Source: Nitrospinota bacterium (lineage in GTDB: Bacteria > Nitrospinota > Nitrospinia > JACRGO01). Taken from it: DNA of 32,584 nt. The notes under the pieces are model-generated. The model did no database searches, was not told where the DNA came from, and saw only the letters and a program-made list of their open reading frames with translations. The stretch is taken from the NCBI GenBank assembly GCA_016212295.1, contig JACRGO010000102.1:1-32584 (forward strand), given 5' to 3'. This document shows, in pieces, positions 1-6,779 of the stretch. Every line of letters starts with the position of its first letter. The stretch's first letter is position 1. The position numbers and the translations under genes are program-made.

Positions 1-903
1 ATCACCTTTGTCCCCGGCGGGGTGACGGAGACCCCCACCAAGGAAAAGGTTGCGGCCTGGAAGGAACGGTTCGTAAGGCTGCGGTCCTTTGTGAATGACG
101 TCTGGCTCAAGGACGTGGAGGCAGTTGCGAAATATTATCCCGATTACGCAAAGATCGGGAACGGCGCCCCGGATTTTATGAGTTTCGGCGTGTTTGAACT
201 GGACAACGCCGACGCCAGGCATTTTTACCGCCGGGGGGCCTTTATGGACGGGAAGGTCGAGGATCTGGACCTGGCCAAGATCACGGAAGACGTGGCCCAC
301 TCCTGGCAGGAGGGGAAGGACGGCAAGCATCCCTTTGACCCGGACACCAAGACCGCCAACCCTGACAAGAAGGGCGGGTACAGCTTCATCACGTCGGCGA
401 AATACAAGGGAAGGCCCGTGGAAGTGGGCTCCTTCGCCCGGTTGAAGGTGTCAGGGCAGATGCAGGGAAACGCATCAGTGCTGAACCGCCATCTCTCCCG
501 CGTCCTGGAGGCGCGGCATCTCCTTCCCGCCCTCGATGAATGGGTGGGCCAACTGAAACTGGGGGAATCGGGGATGATCGCCCAGATGCCGGTTCCCAAG
601 GAGGGGATGAGTTATGGACTCTCGGAAGCGCCGCGAGGCGCCTGCGGACACTGGATGAAAGTGGAGAACCACAAAATCTCCCACTGGCAGACCATCCCGG
701 CCACCAACTGGAACGGCTCCCCCAGGGACGCCAAGGGAAATCCAGGACCCTTTGAGCTGGCCTTGCTGAATACTCCTATCGCCAACCCAGATACCCCAGT
801 GGAGGCGATGCGGGTAATACGCTCCTTTGATCCCTGCATGGCCTGCTCGGTCCACGTGATAACGCCCCAAGGGGACCTGAAAAAGTTCGTGGCGGTCCCT
901 TGA
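1..903 (+). CDS. [NiFe] hydrogenase large subunit, C-terminal part (5' end outside window)
   Basis: The frame is open from the first base, so the gene starts upstream and only about 300 C-terminal residues are seen. The last part carries the second nickel-binding motif DPCMACSVH (about 15 residues before the stop), which ligates the Ni-Fe active site with an N-terminal CxxC outside the window. The segment after that histidine (VITPQGDLKKFVAVP) is the C-terminal peptide that a dedicated protease removes once nickel is inserted. The start of the visible part (FVPGGV) and the stretch GHWMKVENHKISHWQTI are typical of group 1 uptake-type enzymes, which oxidise H2 and pass electrons to a small subunit and then to quinone or cytochromes. 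The stop overlaps the start of the maturation protease gene. The small subunit and any cytochrome b would lie upstream and cannot be checked. Confidence 0.95.
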   Translation: MTFVPGGVTETPTKEKVAAWKERFVRLRSFVNDVWLKDVEAVAKYYPDYAKIGNGAPDFMSFGVFELDNADARHFYRRGAFMDGKVEDLDLAKITEDVAHSWQEGKDGKHPFDPDTKTANPDKKGGYSFITSAKYKGRPVEVGSFARLKVSGQMQGNASVLNRHLSRVLEARHLLPALDEWVGQLKLGESGMIAQMPVPKEGMSYGLSEAPRGACGHWMKVENHKISHWQTIPATNWNGSPRDAKGNPGPFELALLNTPIANPDTPVEAMRVIRSFDPCMACSVHVITPQGDLKKFVAVP

Positions 904-1373
904 GGAAGATACTGGTTCTGGGAATCGGGAATCTGGTCCAGTCCGACGACGGTTTTGGCGTCCATGTCATCCGGGAATTGCTGAAGGAAAAAGATATTCT
1001 TCCTCCCCATGTGGAGTTGCTGGACGCTGGCACCTCCCTGACGAGCCGGTTGGGGGACTTGGCCGAGGCGGACAAGATTATATGCGTGGACGTGGCGGAT
1101 GGGGGCGAGGCGCCGGGGACCGTGTACCGCTTCCGCCCGGAGGATATCGTTTACCAAAAAAGTAAATTTCACCACGCCCACAAGATATCCCTGTTCGATG
1201 CCCTGGACATGGTTCAATGCATGACGCAAAAACGGCCTGAAACCGTGATCATAGCGGTCCAGCCCGAGGACATCCAATGGGGGACGTCTCTTTCCCCTAC
1301 GCTCCAAGGGCGGATTCCAACTGTTGTGGAGATGATCAGACGGGAATGGGAGGGAGATTATAAAAGGCAATGA
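900..1373 (+). CDS. hydrogenase maturation protease (HyaD/HybD family)
   Basis: 157 residues, the usual length for this family of endopeptidases that clip the C-terminal peptide from the nickel-loaded large subunit. The N-terminal GIGNLVQSDDGFGV is the family signature; D16 or D17, D64 and the histidines at 91-94 are the candidates for the three nickel-sensing ligands (E16, D62 and H93 in E. coli HybD). The start is TTG at 900, overlapping the TGA stop of the large-subunit gene by four bases (TTGA), which implies translational coupling and a specific enzyme-substrate pair. No other hydrogenase accessory gene follows; the next 400 bases are a palindromic element. Confidence 0.93.
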   Translation: MRKILVLGIGNLVQSDDGFGVHVIRELLKEKDILPPHVELLDAGTSLTSRLGDLAEADKIICVDVADGGEAPGTVYRFRPEDIVYQKSKFHHAHKISLFDALDMVQCMTQKRPETVIIAVQPEDIQWGTSLSPTLQGRIPTVVEMIRREWEGDYKRQ

Positions 1374-1787
1374 TTCACCGCTCGATTGAATTCTTGACGT
1401 CGAGGAATTTAAAGATATTTTGTTTCACGCAAAGCTCGCCAAGAGCGCAAGGGAAATTTTGAAATTGAGATTGAAGAAGAAACGTAACTATTCAGCGTTT
1501 TTTCCTATTCCCCAAAGGGGATATTTATTTCAGCCCAGGGTTGCCGAAGGCTACCCTGGGTTCCGAAAACAATATCCATCTTTCCCCGGAGGGGATATAT
1601 AAAATTCTAAAATGCATTATTTATGTATCCCCTCTGGGGAAAAATATTTTGTGGATTTCCCATACCCAGGGTAGCCTTCGGCAACCCTGGGCTATAATAT
1701 GTAACCCCTTCGGGGTAGAATTGAATGAATTTTTTATAAAAAGACGCTGAATAGTTACGAAGAAACAATATAAACTGGAGAAGCTTT
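1374..1787. other. intergenic region mostly filled by a nested-palindrome element
   Basis: This 414-base gap has no credible gene. Bases 1374-1480 show only a short AT-rich leader containing the run tttcacgcaaagctcgcc, a kind of low-information filler I consider non-coding. From 1483 to 1759 it is occupied by the palindromic element described separately. The ribosome binding site of the following cytochrome gene (ggag at 1777-1780) lies just outside the element. Confidence 0.7.
1483..1759. repeat. MITE-like nested palindrome with 16-bp terminal inverted repeats
   Basis: The ends are perfect 16-bp inverted repeats (1483-1498 and 1744-1759, cgtaactattcagcgt and its complement). Inside lies a second perfect 29-bp inverted repeat (1532-1560 with 1665-1693), each arm of which is itself a quasi-palindrome starting and ending cccagggt/accctggg. 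Four short hairpins of the form cccc-n3-gggg lie near 1510, 1575, 1629 and 1706. No ORF of transposase size is present, so if mobile it would need help in trans. The layout is that of a non-autonomous miniature element or a strongly structured intergenic repeat. Confidence 0.75.
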
Positions 1788-2390
1788 ATGACCAAAAAGG
1801 CTATGCGTTGTTTTCTGTATTTTTTTTATTTTTTTCTTTTTTTCATGGTCTGTGTGTTGCCGTCTTACGCGGATGAAGACCGGGTTAAGGCGGAGTTGGG
1901 CGACAAAAGCCCGCTGGCCAACCCCTTGAAATCCGCCTTGGGGGAGGCGGAATACGACAAGGCGGTAAAATCAGGCGGATATTCATATTCCGGCAACCTC
2001 AAATGCCGCCTGTGTCATCGGGATTTTTTCATGGGGAGAAAAAAGGACCCGCACGAGCACACGTTCAAATCGAGGGTGGAAACCGGCCATCCCGAAGAGC
2101 CCCGGTGTCTCGCGTGCCACACCACGGGATACGGCGTGGCGACGGGGTTCTCCAGCATCAAGGAGACCCCGAAGCTGGCGGACGTCCAGTGCGAGGGGTG
2201 TCATGGACCCGGCAGCAAGCATAACGAGCTTGGCGCGAAAGGCGGCTTTCTGGCGGGAAAGGACCACCCGGAGATTCTTAAGAAAATGTGCCAGGCCTGC
2301 CACAACGCCCGGTGGAATAAATCATTCAGCAACTTAGATACTGCGTACGAGGCTTACAGGAACGCCGAGGCGGCAGCGGCAAGTAAATAG
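1788..2390 (+). CDS. tetrahaem c-type cytochrome, exported
   Basis: 200 residues. It begins with a basic stretch and a very hydrophobic, phenylalanine-rich segment (residues 8-26) ending before ADEDR, a Sec signal peptide. Four CxxCH haem-attachment motifs follow, with first cysteines at 73, 107, 135 and 168 (CRLCH, CLACH, CEGCH, CQACH). This spacing resembles cytochrome c554-type tetrahaem modules, so a periplasmic electron-transfer role is likely. Start chosen at ATG 1788 with ggag seven bases upstream. It stands between two repeat regions and before a second multihaem gene, so a redox cluster with the hydrogenase is plausible but not shown. Confidence 0.9.
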   Translation: MTKKAMRCFLYFFYFFLFFMVCVLPSYADEDRVKAELGDKSPLANPLKSALGEAEYDKAVKSGGYSYSGNLKCRLCHRDFFMGRKKDPHEHTFKSRVETGHPEEPRCLACHTTGYGVATGFSSIKETPKLADVQCEGCHGPGSKHNELGAKGGFLAGKDHPEILKKMCQACHNARWNKSFSNLDTAYEAYRNAEAAAASK

Positions 2391-2424
2391 AAAAGATAGT
2401 CATTGGTCACCGGCAAAGCCGGAA

Positions 2425-2493
2425 GGGTTCACGGTTTCCGGTTCACGGTTTTAAGAACTGTCAACTGGGAACCGTCAACCGGAAACGATTACT
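2425..2493. repeat. left arm of inverted repeat flanking the pentahaem cytochrome gene
   Basis: This stretch is the near-perfect reverse complement of 3766-3833 on the other side of the cytochrome gene; the two differ only by small indels. It contains internal direct motifs of the form ggttcacggttt. The rest of the 2391-2614 gap is AT-rich sequence and a tract of caatgac heptamers at about 2540-2597. Confidence 0.85.
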
Positions 2494-2539
2494 TTTTTAT
2501 CTACGCAAAAAACGTATATCTTGTGTATATAGAGTTTAA

Positions 2540-2597
2540 CGACCAATGACTAATGACCAATGACTCAATGACCCAATGACTAATGACCCCAATGACC
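2540..2597. repeat. tandem, imperfect heptamer repeat (caatgac/taatgac)
   Basis: Roughly seven head-to-tail copies of a seven- to eight-base unit, caatgac or taatgac with one-base spacers, end just before the ribosome binding site of the pentahaem cytochrome. Copies or hairpin versions of the same unit recur at 3840-3873, 8106-8168 and 20256-20320, so it is a genome-dispersed family. Confidence 0.75.
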
Positions 2598-2614
2598 ACT
2601 TAAGGAGAACAACG

Positions 2615-3760
2615 ATGAAAAAAATATTTCTTTTTTCCCATGTGCTGGCCTGTGTTTTGTCCCTTACCGTGTCCGCGTCCGCAGGGGAATCTTCCATTGC
2701 CAAGCCCGAGAAAGGCTCGGCCTTGTCAACTTCCAAGGATTGCGGGGAATGCCACAAGAGGATTCATCAGGAGTGGAGCGGCACCATGCACGCCAGTTCC
2801 ACCCCGGAAAAGGACCCCCTGGTCAAGGCCTTTTACGGCTATCTGGCGGCGGAGAAATTCGACGTGAAAAAATGCGACAAATGCCATGTCCCCTTTCGCG
2901 CCCTATACCCCGATGAAGACAATAAGGACCTTTCCCAGGAAGGGGTCAACTGCGTTTTCTGCCATTCGGTCCACGGCAAGGCCGACTCCGGCAAACAGGG
3001 AATCGATTATTATAAACTGGACTTCCTGAAATCCGTCACCGGCCCAAGCCAGGGAGACGCGAAAAAGGCGGCCCATGACGCCCAATTCATCGGACTGTTC
3101 AGACACGTGGATATATGCTCCGGCTGCCATCAGAGCGGCGAGGCGGATTACTACCACGCCGGGGAGTCCCAGGCCGTGTGCCAGCAATGCCACATGCCCA
3201 CCAAGCAGAAGGAAACAGTCGCCGAGGACGGGAAGGTGAGGGACAAGGTCTACCGCCACCTGTTCGAGGGAGGGCATTCGGAGGATTTATTGAGCATGGC
3301 CGCGATTATTTCCGGAGAGGCCAAGAAGTCTGGCGGCAAGACCTCGGTAAAGCTCTCCCTGGAAAACTCCGCCCTCCACCCCATTCCGGGCGGATTCCCC
3401 CTCCGGGCCATCTATGTGAAGCTCACCGGACTGGACGCCAAGGGCAAAGAGGTGTGGTCCAACTACGCCAAGGACCCCAGGAAAGAAGACCCTAAAGGTT
3501 ATTTCGCCCTGGCCTTCCCCGAGGCAGAAGAGGTTTACGCCCATTACGCCAAGGAGATCAAACCCTCCGGCGACACCCGGATCAAGGCCACTGAAGCTAA
3601 GGAACTGGCGTATGAGATCCCCTCGGACAAGGTGGAAAGCGTCCGGGTCCGACTCTTCTACCGTCCGCTTCCGGAAACCGTTCTCAAGAAATTGCGCATT
3701 GATCCTGGGCTAGCCCCCGAAACGCTGATGATGGAAGAGACCATAGCGGTGGCGAAGTAA
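2615..3760 (+). CDS. pentahaem c-type cytochrome, exported (cytochrome c554-like)
   Basis: 381 residues with a Sec signal peptide (MKKIFLFSHVLACVLSL, cleavage near ASAGES). Five CxxCH motifs have first cysteines at 43, 87, 113, 168 and 189 (CGECH, CDKCH, CVFCH, CSGCH, CQQCH), with further histidines nearby as distal ligands. The haem part fills residues 40-200; residues 230-381 form a haem-free domain. The N-terminal arrangement is that of cytochrome c554-like multihaem proteins. I chose ATG 2615 because ggag lies at 2604-2607; an upstream in-frame start would translate the heptamer tract. The gene is the only thing between two arms of an inverted repeat. Electron-transfer partner unknown. 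Confidence 0.9.
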   Translation: MKKIFLFSHVLACVLSLTVSASAGESSIAKPEKGSALSTSKDCGECHKRIHQEWSGTMHASSTPEKDPLVKAFYGYLAAEKFDVKKCDKCHVPFRALYPDEDNKDLSQEGVNCVFCHSVHGKADSGKQGIDYYKLDFLKSVTGPSQGDAKKAAHDAQFIGLFRHVDICSGCHQSGEADYYHAGESQAVCQQCHMPTKQKETVAEDGKVRDKVYRHLFEGGHSEDLLSMAAIISGEAKKSGGKTSVKLSLENSALHPIPGGFPLRAIYVKLTGLDAKGKEVWSNYAKDPRKEDPKGYFALAFPEAEEVYAHYAKEIKPSGDTRIKATEAKELAYEIPSDKVESVRVRLFYRPLPETVLKKLRIDPGLAPETLMMEETIAVAK

Positions 3761-3765
3761 GCCAT

Positions 3766-3833
3766 AGTAATCGTTTCCGGTTGACGGTTAACAGTTCTTA
3801 AAACCGTGAACCGGAAACCGTGAACGGTGAACC
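3766..3833. repeat. right arm of inverted repeat flanking the pentahaem cytochrome gene
   Basis: Reverse complement of 2425-2493 over about 60 matching bases, with one six-base indel and one short insertion. It starts five bases after the stop codon of the cytochrome gene. Heptamer units (caatgac, aatgact) follow at 3840-3873. Confidence 0.85.
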
Positions 3834-3867
3834 CTTTTATCAATGACAAATGACTATTGACCAATGA

Positions 3868-4019
3868 CCATTGCCTTATGCTCAATAAGGATGAATGCTC
3901 GGAGGCCATCGCGGAGGTTTTTATGTTGATCCGCATAAGACACCGGAATAAATTCTGGCATGGGACGTAAGTAACTGAATTTCAATGGATTATCTGGCCG
4001 TCAGCCGTTGAATCAACGG
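3868..4019. repeat. direct repeat, copy A (contains small ORF)
   Basis: About 150 bases that recur at 5915-6057. The central 37 bases, from ggatgaatgctcggaggcca onward, are identical; the flanks diverge by substitutions and small indels. The copy ends in a perfect 17-bp palindrome at 4004-4020 (gccgttga-a-tcaacggc). The two copies bracket the methyltransferase, DUF2442 and first toxin-antitoxin genes. Confidence 0.8.
3878..3970 (+). CDS. small ORF of 30 codons, paralogous to the one at 5874
   Basis: The predicted peptide begins MLNKDECSEAIAEVFM and shares 15 of its first 16 residues with the ORF at 5874-6008; afterwards the two diverge and end at different stops. I do not recognise the family. 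No clear ribosome binding site is present. It may be a real microprotein, the stump of a longer gene, or chance coding within a structured repeat. Confidence 0.3.
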   Translation: MLNKDECSEAIAEVFMLIRIRHRNKFWHGT

Positions 4020-4092
4020 CATGTTATGCGGACAGGAAATCGAAGTTCCGCATCTTATGCGGATCGGTTTAATTATTGTTAGGGCTATGATT

Positions 4093-4749
4093 ATGGGACA
4101 GGAATTAAATAACATAGAGCGGATGTACGATACTGTAGCAAAAGAATATTCGGAAACATTCTCTCGTGAACACGAAAAGAAACCGAAAGACCGAGAAATA
4201 CTCCACAGATTCTCGCAAGAGATCGGGGACAGAAAGCCGGTCTGGGATTTCGGCTGTGGTCCCGGTCAAACTGCAAAATACCTGAAAAACCTTGGTATTG
4301 AAATCTCAGGGCTGGATCTGTCAGAAAAAATTATAGAACAGGCAAGAATAATTCACCCAGAGATACACTTCCGAAAGGGAAATATTCTTGGGCTCGAATT
4401 TGAAAATGACTCAATAGCTGGTGTTGTAGCTTTCTACGCTATAGTTCACTTCACAGAAGAACAAGTAGGGATAGCATTCCGTGAAGTATTTCGTGTATTA
4501 CAGCCGGGTGGAATATTCCTTCTCACGTACCACATTGGTGAGGATGCAATCCACTTAGACGAGTTTCTCGGCAAGAGAATCGACATAAACTTCATGTTTT
4601 TCACTACTGATTTTATTTTCAGTTGTCTAAAGGACAGTGGATTTGAAAAGATAGAGATAATCGAGAAAGAACCATATGCCGGGGTGGAGTACGAAAGCCG
4701 AAGGGCTTATGTGTTTGCGATAAAGCCCGTCATGCAAAAATCGCCCTAA
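4093..4749 (+). CDS. SAM-dependent class I methyltransferase (probable gene cassette)
   Basis: About 218 residues. Motif I is clear (VWDFGCGPGQTAKYLK), followed by the acidic ribose-binding loop (ISGLDLSEKIIEQAR), then a strand with VVAFYAIVHF and the post-motif FREVFRVLQPGGIFLL. This is the UbiE/COQ5-like methyltransferase fold; the substrate cannot be told. I prefer ATG 4093 because aggg lies at a good distance (4081-4084); ATG 4087 and 4021 are in frame. The stop codon lies inside the attC-like site that follows, as usual for integron cassettes. The base composition is AT-richer than the flanking cytochrome genes, in line with transfer. Confidence 0.85.
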   Translation: MGQELNNIERMYDTVAKEYSETFSREHEKKPKDREILHRFSQEIGDRKPVWDFGCGPGQTAKYLKNLGIEISGLDLSEKIIEQARIIHPEIHFRKGNILGLEFENDSIAGVVAFYAIVHFTEEQVGIAFREVFRVLQPGGIFLLTYHIGEDAIHLDEFLGKRIDINFMFFTTDFIFSCLKDSGFEKIEIIEKEPYAGVEYESRRAYVFAIKPVMQKSP

Positions 4750-4808
4750 CAACGGCATGGAGCGGATCGCCGAAAAAGCCTGCTCCCGCTCATGCCGAGC
4801 GTTAGGTG
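4743..4808 (+). other. integron attC recombination site
   Basis: The left end is gccctaac (4743-4750) and the right end gttaggtg (4801-4808), matching the inverse core and the GTTRRRY core of attC sites. Between them an imperfect stem pairs cggcatggagcgg (4753-4765) with ccgctcatgccg (4786-4797), leaving one unpaired base, the kind of extrahelical base known to set strand choice. The 66-bp length is typical. The upstream cassette edge may be gttagggc at 4079-4086, giving a cassette of about 720 bp with one gene. Confidence 0.75.
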
Positions 4809-4842
4809 ACAACAGGTTGCGATATTATAAGGAGTTCTATCC

Positions 4843-4902
4843 ATGCCAATTATTTCCATGTTTTACGGGATCATCATTCGCATGTATCTCCTCGACAGGT
4901 GA
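4843..4902 (+). pseudogene. DUF4160 gene remnant, 19 codons
   Basis: The reading frame MPIISMFYGIIIRMYLLDR ends in TGA. It is the characteristic N-terminus of DUF4160 proteins, which are normally about 80 residues and are usually encoded just before a DUF2442 gene. Here the remaining residues are missing, while the DUF2442 gene follows immediately. A ribosome binding site (aaggag, 4829-4834) is retained, so the stump may now act as a leader peptide coupled to the downstream gene. Confidence 0.65.
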
Positions 4903-4906
4903 TGCC

Positions 4907-5179
4907 ATGTACTGGGACGTCAAAACCGTTAAACCGTTGCCGGACTATCGTATTTATATCGAGATCGAGGATGGGCGAAAGGGTATTTTTGACCTAAAGC
5001 CCTATCTTGATTTTGGCGTCTTTCGGGAGCTTCGGGATGTGCATTACTTTAATCAAGTGGGCATCCTGTTCGGGGCAGTCACTTGGCCTCACGAACAAGA
5101 CATTGCGCCGGAGACTCTGCTCGCCGAAATGGTTCCCCTTGATCCGAATCCCTTCCAAAATGTGAATATGCAAGATTAA
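4907..5179 (+). CDS. DUF2442 protein
   Basis: 90 residues. The start MYWDVKTVKPLPDYRIYIEI, the following DLKPYLDFGVFRELRD and the C-terminal WPHEQDIAPETLL are the DUF2442 pattern; the function is unknown, though such genes are often found in toxin-antitoxin-rich accessory regions with a DUF4160 partner. The start codon lies five bases after the stop of the truncated DUF4160 frame, so translation is probably coupled. Longer in-frame starts upstream would read through the attC region and are not credible. Confidence 0.8.
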   Translation: MYWDVKTVKPLPDYRIYIEIEDGRKGIFDLKPYLDFGVFRELRDVHYFNQVGILFGAVTWPHEQDIAPETLLAEMVPLDPNPFQNVNMQD

Positions 5180-5251
5180 GGGAATGGTTTATTGAAAGAG
5201 ACTGGGATAAGGGTTAACCAATCAGTTCCATGAAAATTGGAGGCGCCTACT

Positions 5252-5458
5252 ATGAGTACGAAAGAGTTGTTGGATGAGGCGATGAAACTAAAAGCTGAGG
5301 AGCGATTCGCCTTGGTTGAAGGCCTGATAAAGAGTCTGGATGAGCCGGACAAGAAGCTGGATGAAATCTGGGCTGAGGAAGCGGAGAAGAGACTCAAGGC
5401 ATATCGCGAAGGAACCCTGGAAGGCGTCCCTATAGAGGAAATCTTCAAGGAAGGATGA
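5252..5458 (+). CDS. antitoxin, unstable-antitoxin family (PF09720/TIGR02574 type)
   Basis: 68 residues, highly charged and helical, with the family features KAEERFALVEGLIKSLD, a WAEEAEKR stretch and a short C-terminal tail ending EEIFKEG. Members pair with ParE/RelE-type toxins, the tail wrapping the toxin. ATG 5252 has ttggagg at 5237-5243. The stop overlaps the start of the toxin gene. It is paralogous to the antitoxin at 6160. Confidence 0.88.
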   Translation: MSTKELLDEAMKLKAEERFALVEGLIKSLDEPDKKLDEIWAEEAEKRLKAYREGTLEGVPIEEIFKEG

Positions 5459-5754
5459 TGCGCGTCATATTCACCAGAATTGCCCGGCGTGAACTGGAAG
5501 ACGCGGTCCGTTATTATGAGGCGGAATACTCAGGGCTTGGACGCAGGTTCAAGGAGGAAGTGAGAAAGGCCGCATTACGAATTGCCGAGCATCCTCAAGC
5601 ATGGTCCATGGAGCGGGGTGATGTCAGGAAGTGCCTCCTTCACAAGTTTCCATACAAGTTGATGTACTCCGTGGAAGAGGATCATATTCTTGTCATCGCG
5701 GTAGCCCACCAACACCGGAAACCAGACTACTGGATTGGTAGAGATGAAACATGA
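5455..5754 (+). CDS. ParE/RelE-superfamily toxin
   Basis: 99 residues, the usual size. Family features are the N-terminal strand MRVIFTRIARRELEDAVRYY, the helix with RRFKEEVRKA, and the C-terminal strands with FPYKLMYSV and the ending VAHQHRKPDYW. Members either poison gyrase (ParE) or cut mRNA on the ribosome (RelE); this subgroup with an HQHRKPDYW end is usually called ParE-like and the target is not known. Two adjacent ATG codons at 5455 and 5458 could serve; both overlap or abut the antitoxin stop. The frame is intact. Confidence 0.88.
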   Translation: MMRVIFTRIARRELEDAVRYYEAEYSGLGRRFKEEVRKAALRIAEHPQAWSMERGDVRKCLLHKFPYKLMYSVEEDHILVIAVAHQHRKPDYWIGRDET

Positions 5755-5873
5755 CAAACCCATCTATCCGGCACCTAAAAGCGGCGCGGTTGATGGGCGG
5801 CGTTATGTGAGTCAAATTAAAGGAGATATGAAAAGCGCCGGTAATTAGCAGGTTTCTTGGGATTGTAATTGCA

Positions 5874-6008
5874 ATGTACTGGGACACTCATTTGGAGTGC
5901 AATGACCAATGGCCCCATTGTCTGATGCTCAATGAGGATGAATGCTCGGAGGCCATCGCGGAGGTTTTTATGCCGATCCGGAATAAATCATGGCGTGGCC
6001 CTAACTAA
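5874..6008 (+). CDS. small ORF of 44 codons, paralogous to the one at 3878
   Basis: The peptide starts MYWDTHLECNDQWPHCLM, then shares MLNEDECSEAIAEVFM with the ORF at 3878-3970 (one difference, E for K). Its first four residues, MYWD, equal those of the DUF2442 protein at 4907, which suggests a chimaera formed by recombination between cassettes. No family recognised and no clear ribosome binding site. Confidence 0.3.
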   Translation: MYWDTHLECNDQWPHCLMLNEDECSEAIAEVFMPIRNKSWRGPN

Positions 6009-6057
6009 CTGAAATTTATGGGTTATCGTGGCGTTGGCTATTGAATCAACGGCGCCA
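5915..6057. repeat. direct repeat, copy B
   Basis: Second copy of the approximately 150-base repeat at 3868-4019, in the same orientation. Identity is complete over the central 37 bases and partial elsewhere, for example the shared end ttgaatcaacggc at 6042-6054. It lies directly before the second toxin-antitoxin pair. Confidence 0.8.
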
Positions 6058-6159
6058 CGTGGCAGTGATGGTGAAACTCTTGAAGGAGCACAAGCGCTCA
6101 AACATATCGGCGCCTAACAAGGCATAAAATGAAAATCTATATATTGAAAGGAATGTTAG

Positions 6160-6384
6160 ATGAAGGTCGAAGACATTGAAACCCAAATTATGAAGCTCGA
6201 TTTAAAAGACCGTTCGATCCTTGCAAAATGGATAGTCGAAAGCCTCGACGATCTGTCAGAAGCGGAAATAGAAGCTTTGTGGGCTGAGGAGGCGGAACGC
6301 CGATTGGATGAGTTGGAACAAGGGAAAGTAACTGAGATTCCAGCCGAGGATACGCTTCGTCGAGCGAGAGCGAATGTTTCATGA
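6160..6384 (+). CDS. antitoxin, unstable-antitoxin family, second copy
   Basis: 74 residues. The helical core LKDRSILAKWIVESLDDL, the LWAEEAERRLDELEQG stretch and the short tail match the antitoxin at 5252 but with moderate sequence identity, so this is an older paralogue and not a recent duplicate. The start ATG 6160 has a modest gaaagg upstream (6147-6152). The stop codon overlaps the toxin start (ATGA), giving the tight coupling typical of these modules. Confidence 0.87.
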   Translation: MKVEDIETQIMKLDLKDRSILAKWIVESLDDLSEAEIEALWAEEAERRLDELEQGKVTEIPAEDTLRRARANVS

Positions 6385-6689
6385 AGCGGATTACGTTCCA
6401 TCCAGACGCTGACGTGGAGGTGGCTGAAGCGGTAGAGTATTATGAGAGCCGCTCCAAGGGTCTTGGTTCTGAGTTGCTTGACGAGATCAAGCGAGCTCTC
6501 CACCAAATATCCTCGAATCCTGACGTTTGTCAACGGATCGGGAGGCGAGTTCGCCGGAAGCTTTTGTGGAGGTTTCCTTACAATCTTCTCTATGCTGTTT
6601 ACCCAGAGAGAATCCGAATAGTAGCATTCGCTCACCAGAAGCGGCGTCCATACTACTGGCGAAAGCGACAAAAGCACACCGGCAAATAA
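6381..6689 (+). CDS. ParE/RelE-superfamily toxin, second copy
   Basis: 102 residues. It starts MKRITFHPDADVEVAEAVEYY, followed by a helix, the strands RRKLLWRFPYNLLYAV and the ending AFAHQKRRPYYW, equivalent to VAHQHRKPDYW of the first toxin. The frame is intact and overlaps the antitoxin stop by four bases. Having two modules of one family within 1.5 kb suggests cassette accretion; cross-talk between them is possible but cannot be judged by eye. Confidence 0.87.
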   Translation: MKRITFHPDADVEVAEAVEYYESRSKGLGSELLDEIKRALHQISSNPDVCQRIGRRVRRKLLWRFPYNLLYAVYPERIRIVAFAHQKRRPYYWRKRQKHTGK

Positions 6690-6779
6690 AAATGCATAGA
6701 AGTGGTTTCATAACCCCATTTATAATTGGAAACTCATTGATTTTAAAGCAATTTAATCGCTCGGCCAGGGAGATGAAAG

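Larger units (their letters stand above)
5755..6159. other. accessory intergenic region with repeat copy and cassette-like debris
   Basis: About 405 bases between two toxin-antitoxin pairs. It holds direct-repeat copy B with its small ORF, a stem at 6028-6058 (gtggcg...cgccac), and gcctaacaaggc at 6112-6123, which looks like the left half of an attC site without a matching right half. A short gttatgtg at 5804-5811 may be another core remnant. Confidence 0.5.

Noticed and set aside
1420-1795. Several short ORFs on both strands between the protease and cytochrome genes
   Set aside because: They translate the nested palindrome and have no family features or ribosome sites.
2576-2614. Upstream in-frame start for the pentahaem cytochrome (MTNDPNDH...)
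   Set aside because: This would translate the heptamer tract and spoil the signal peptide; ATG 2615 has a ribosome site.
5770-5813. Second attC site after the first toxin-antitoxin pair (cacctaaaag...ggcgttatgtg)
   Set aside because: Core ends are similar, but the inner parts do not pair into a stem.
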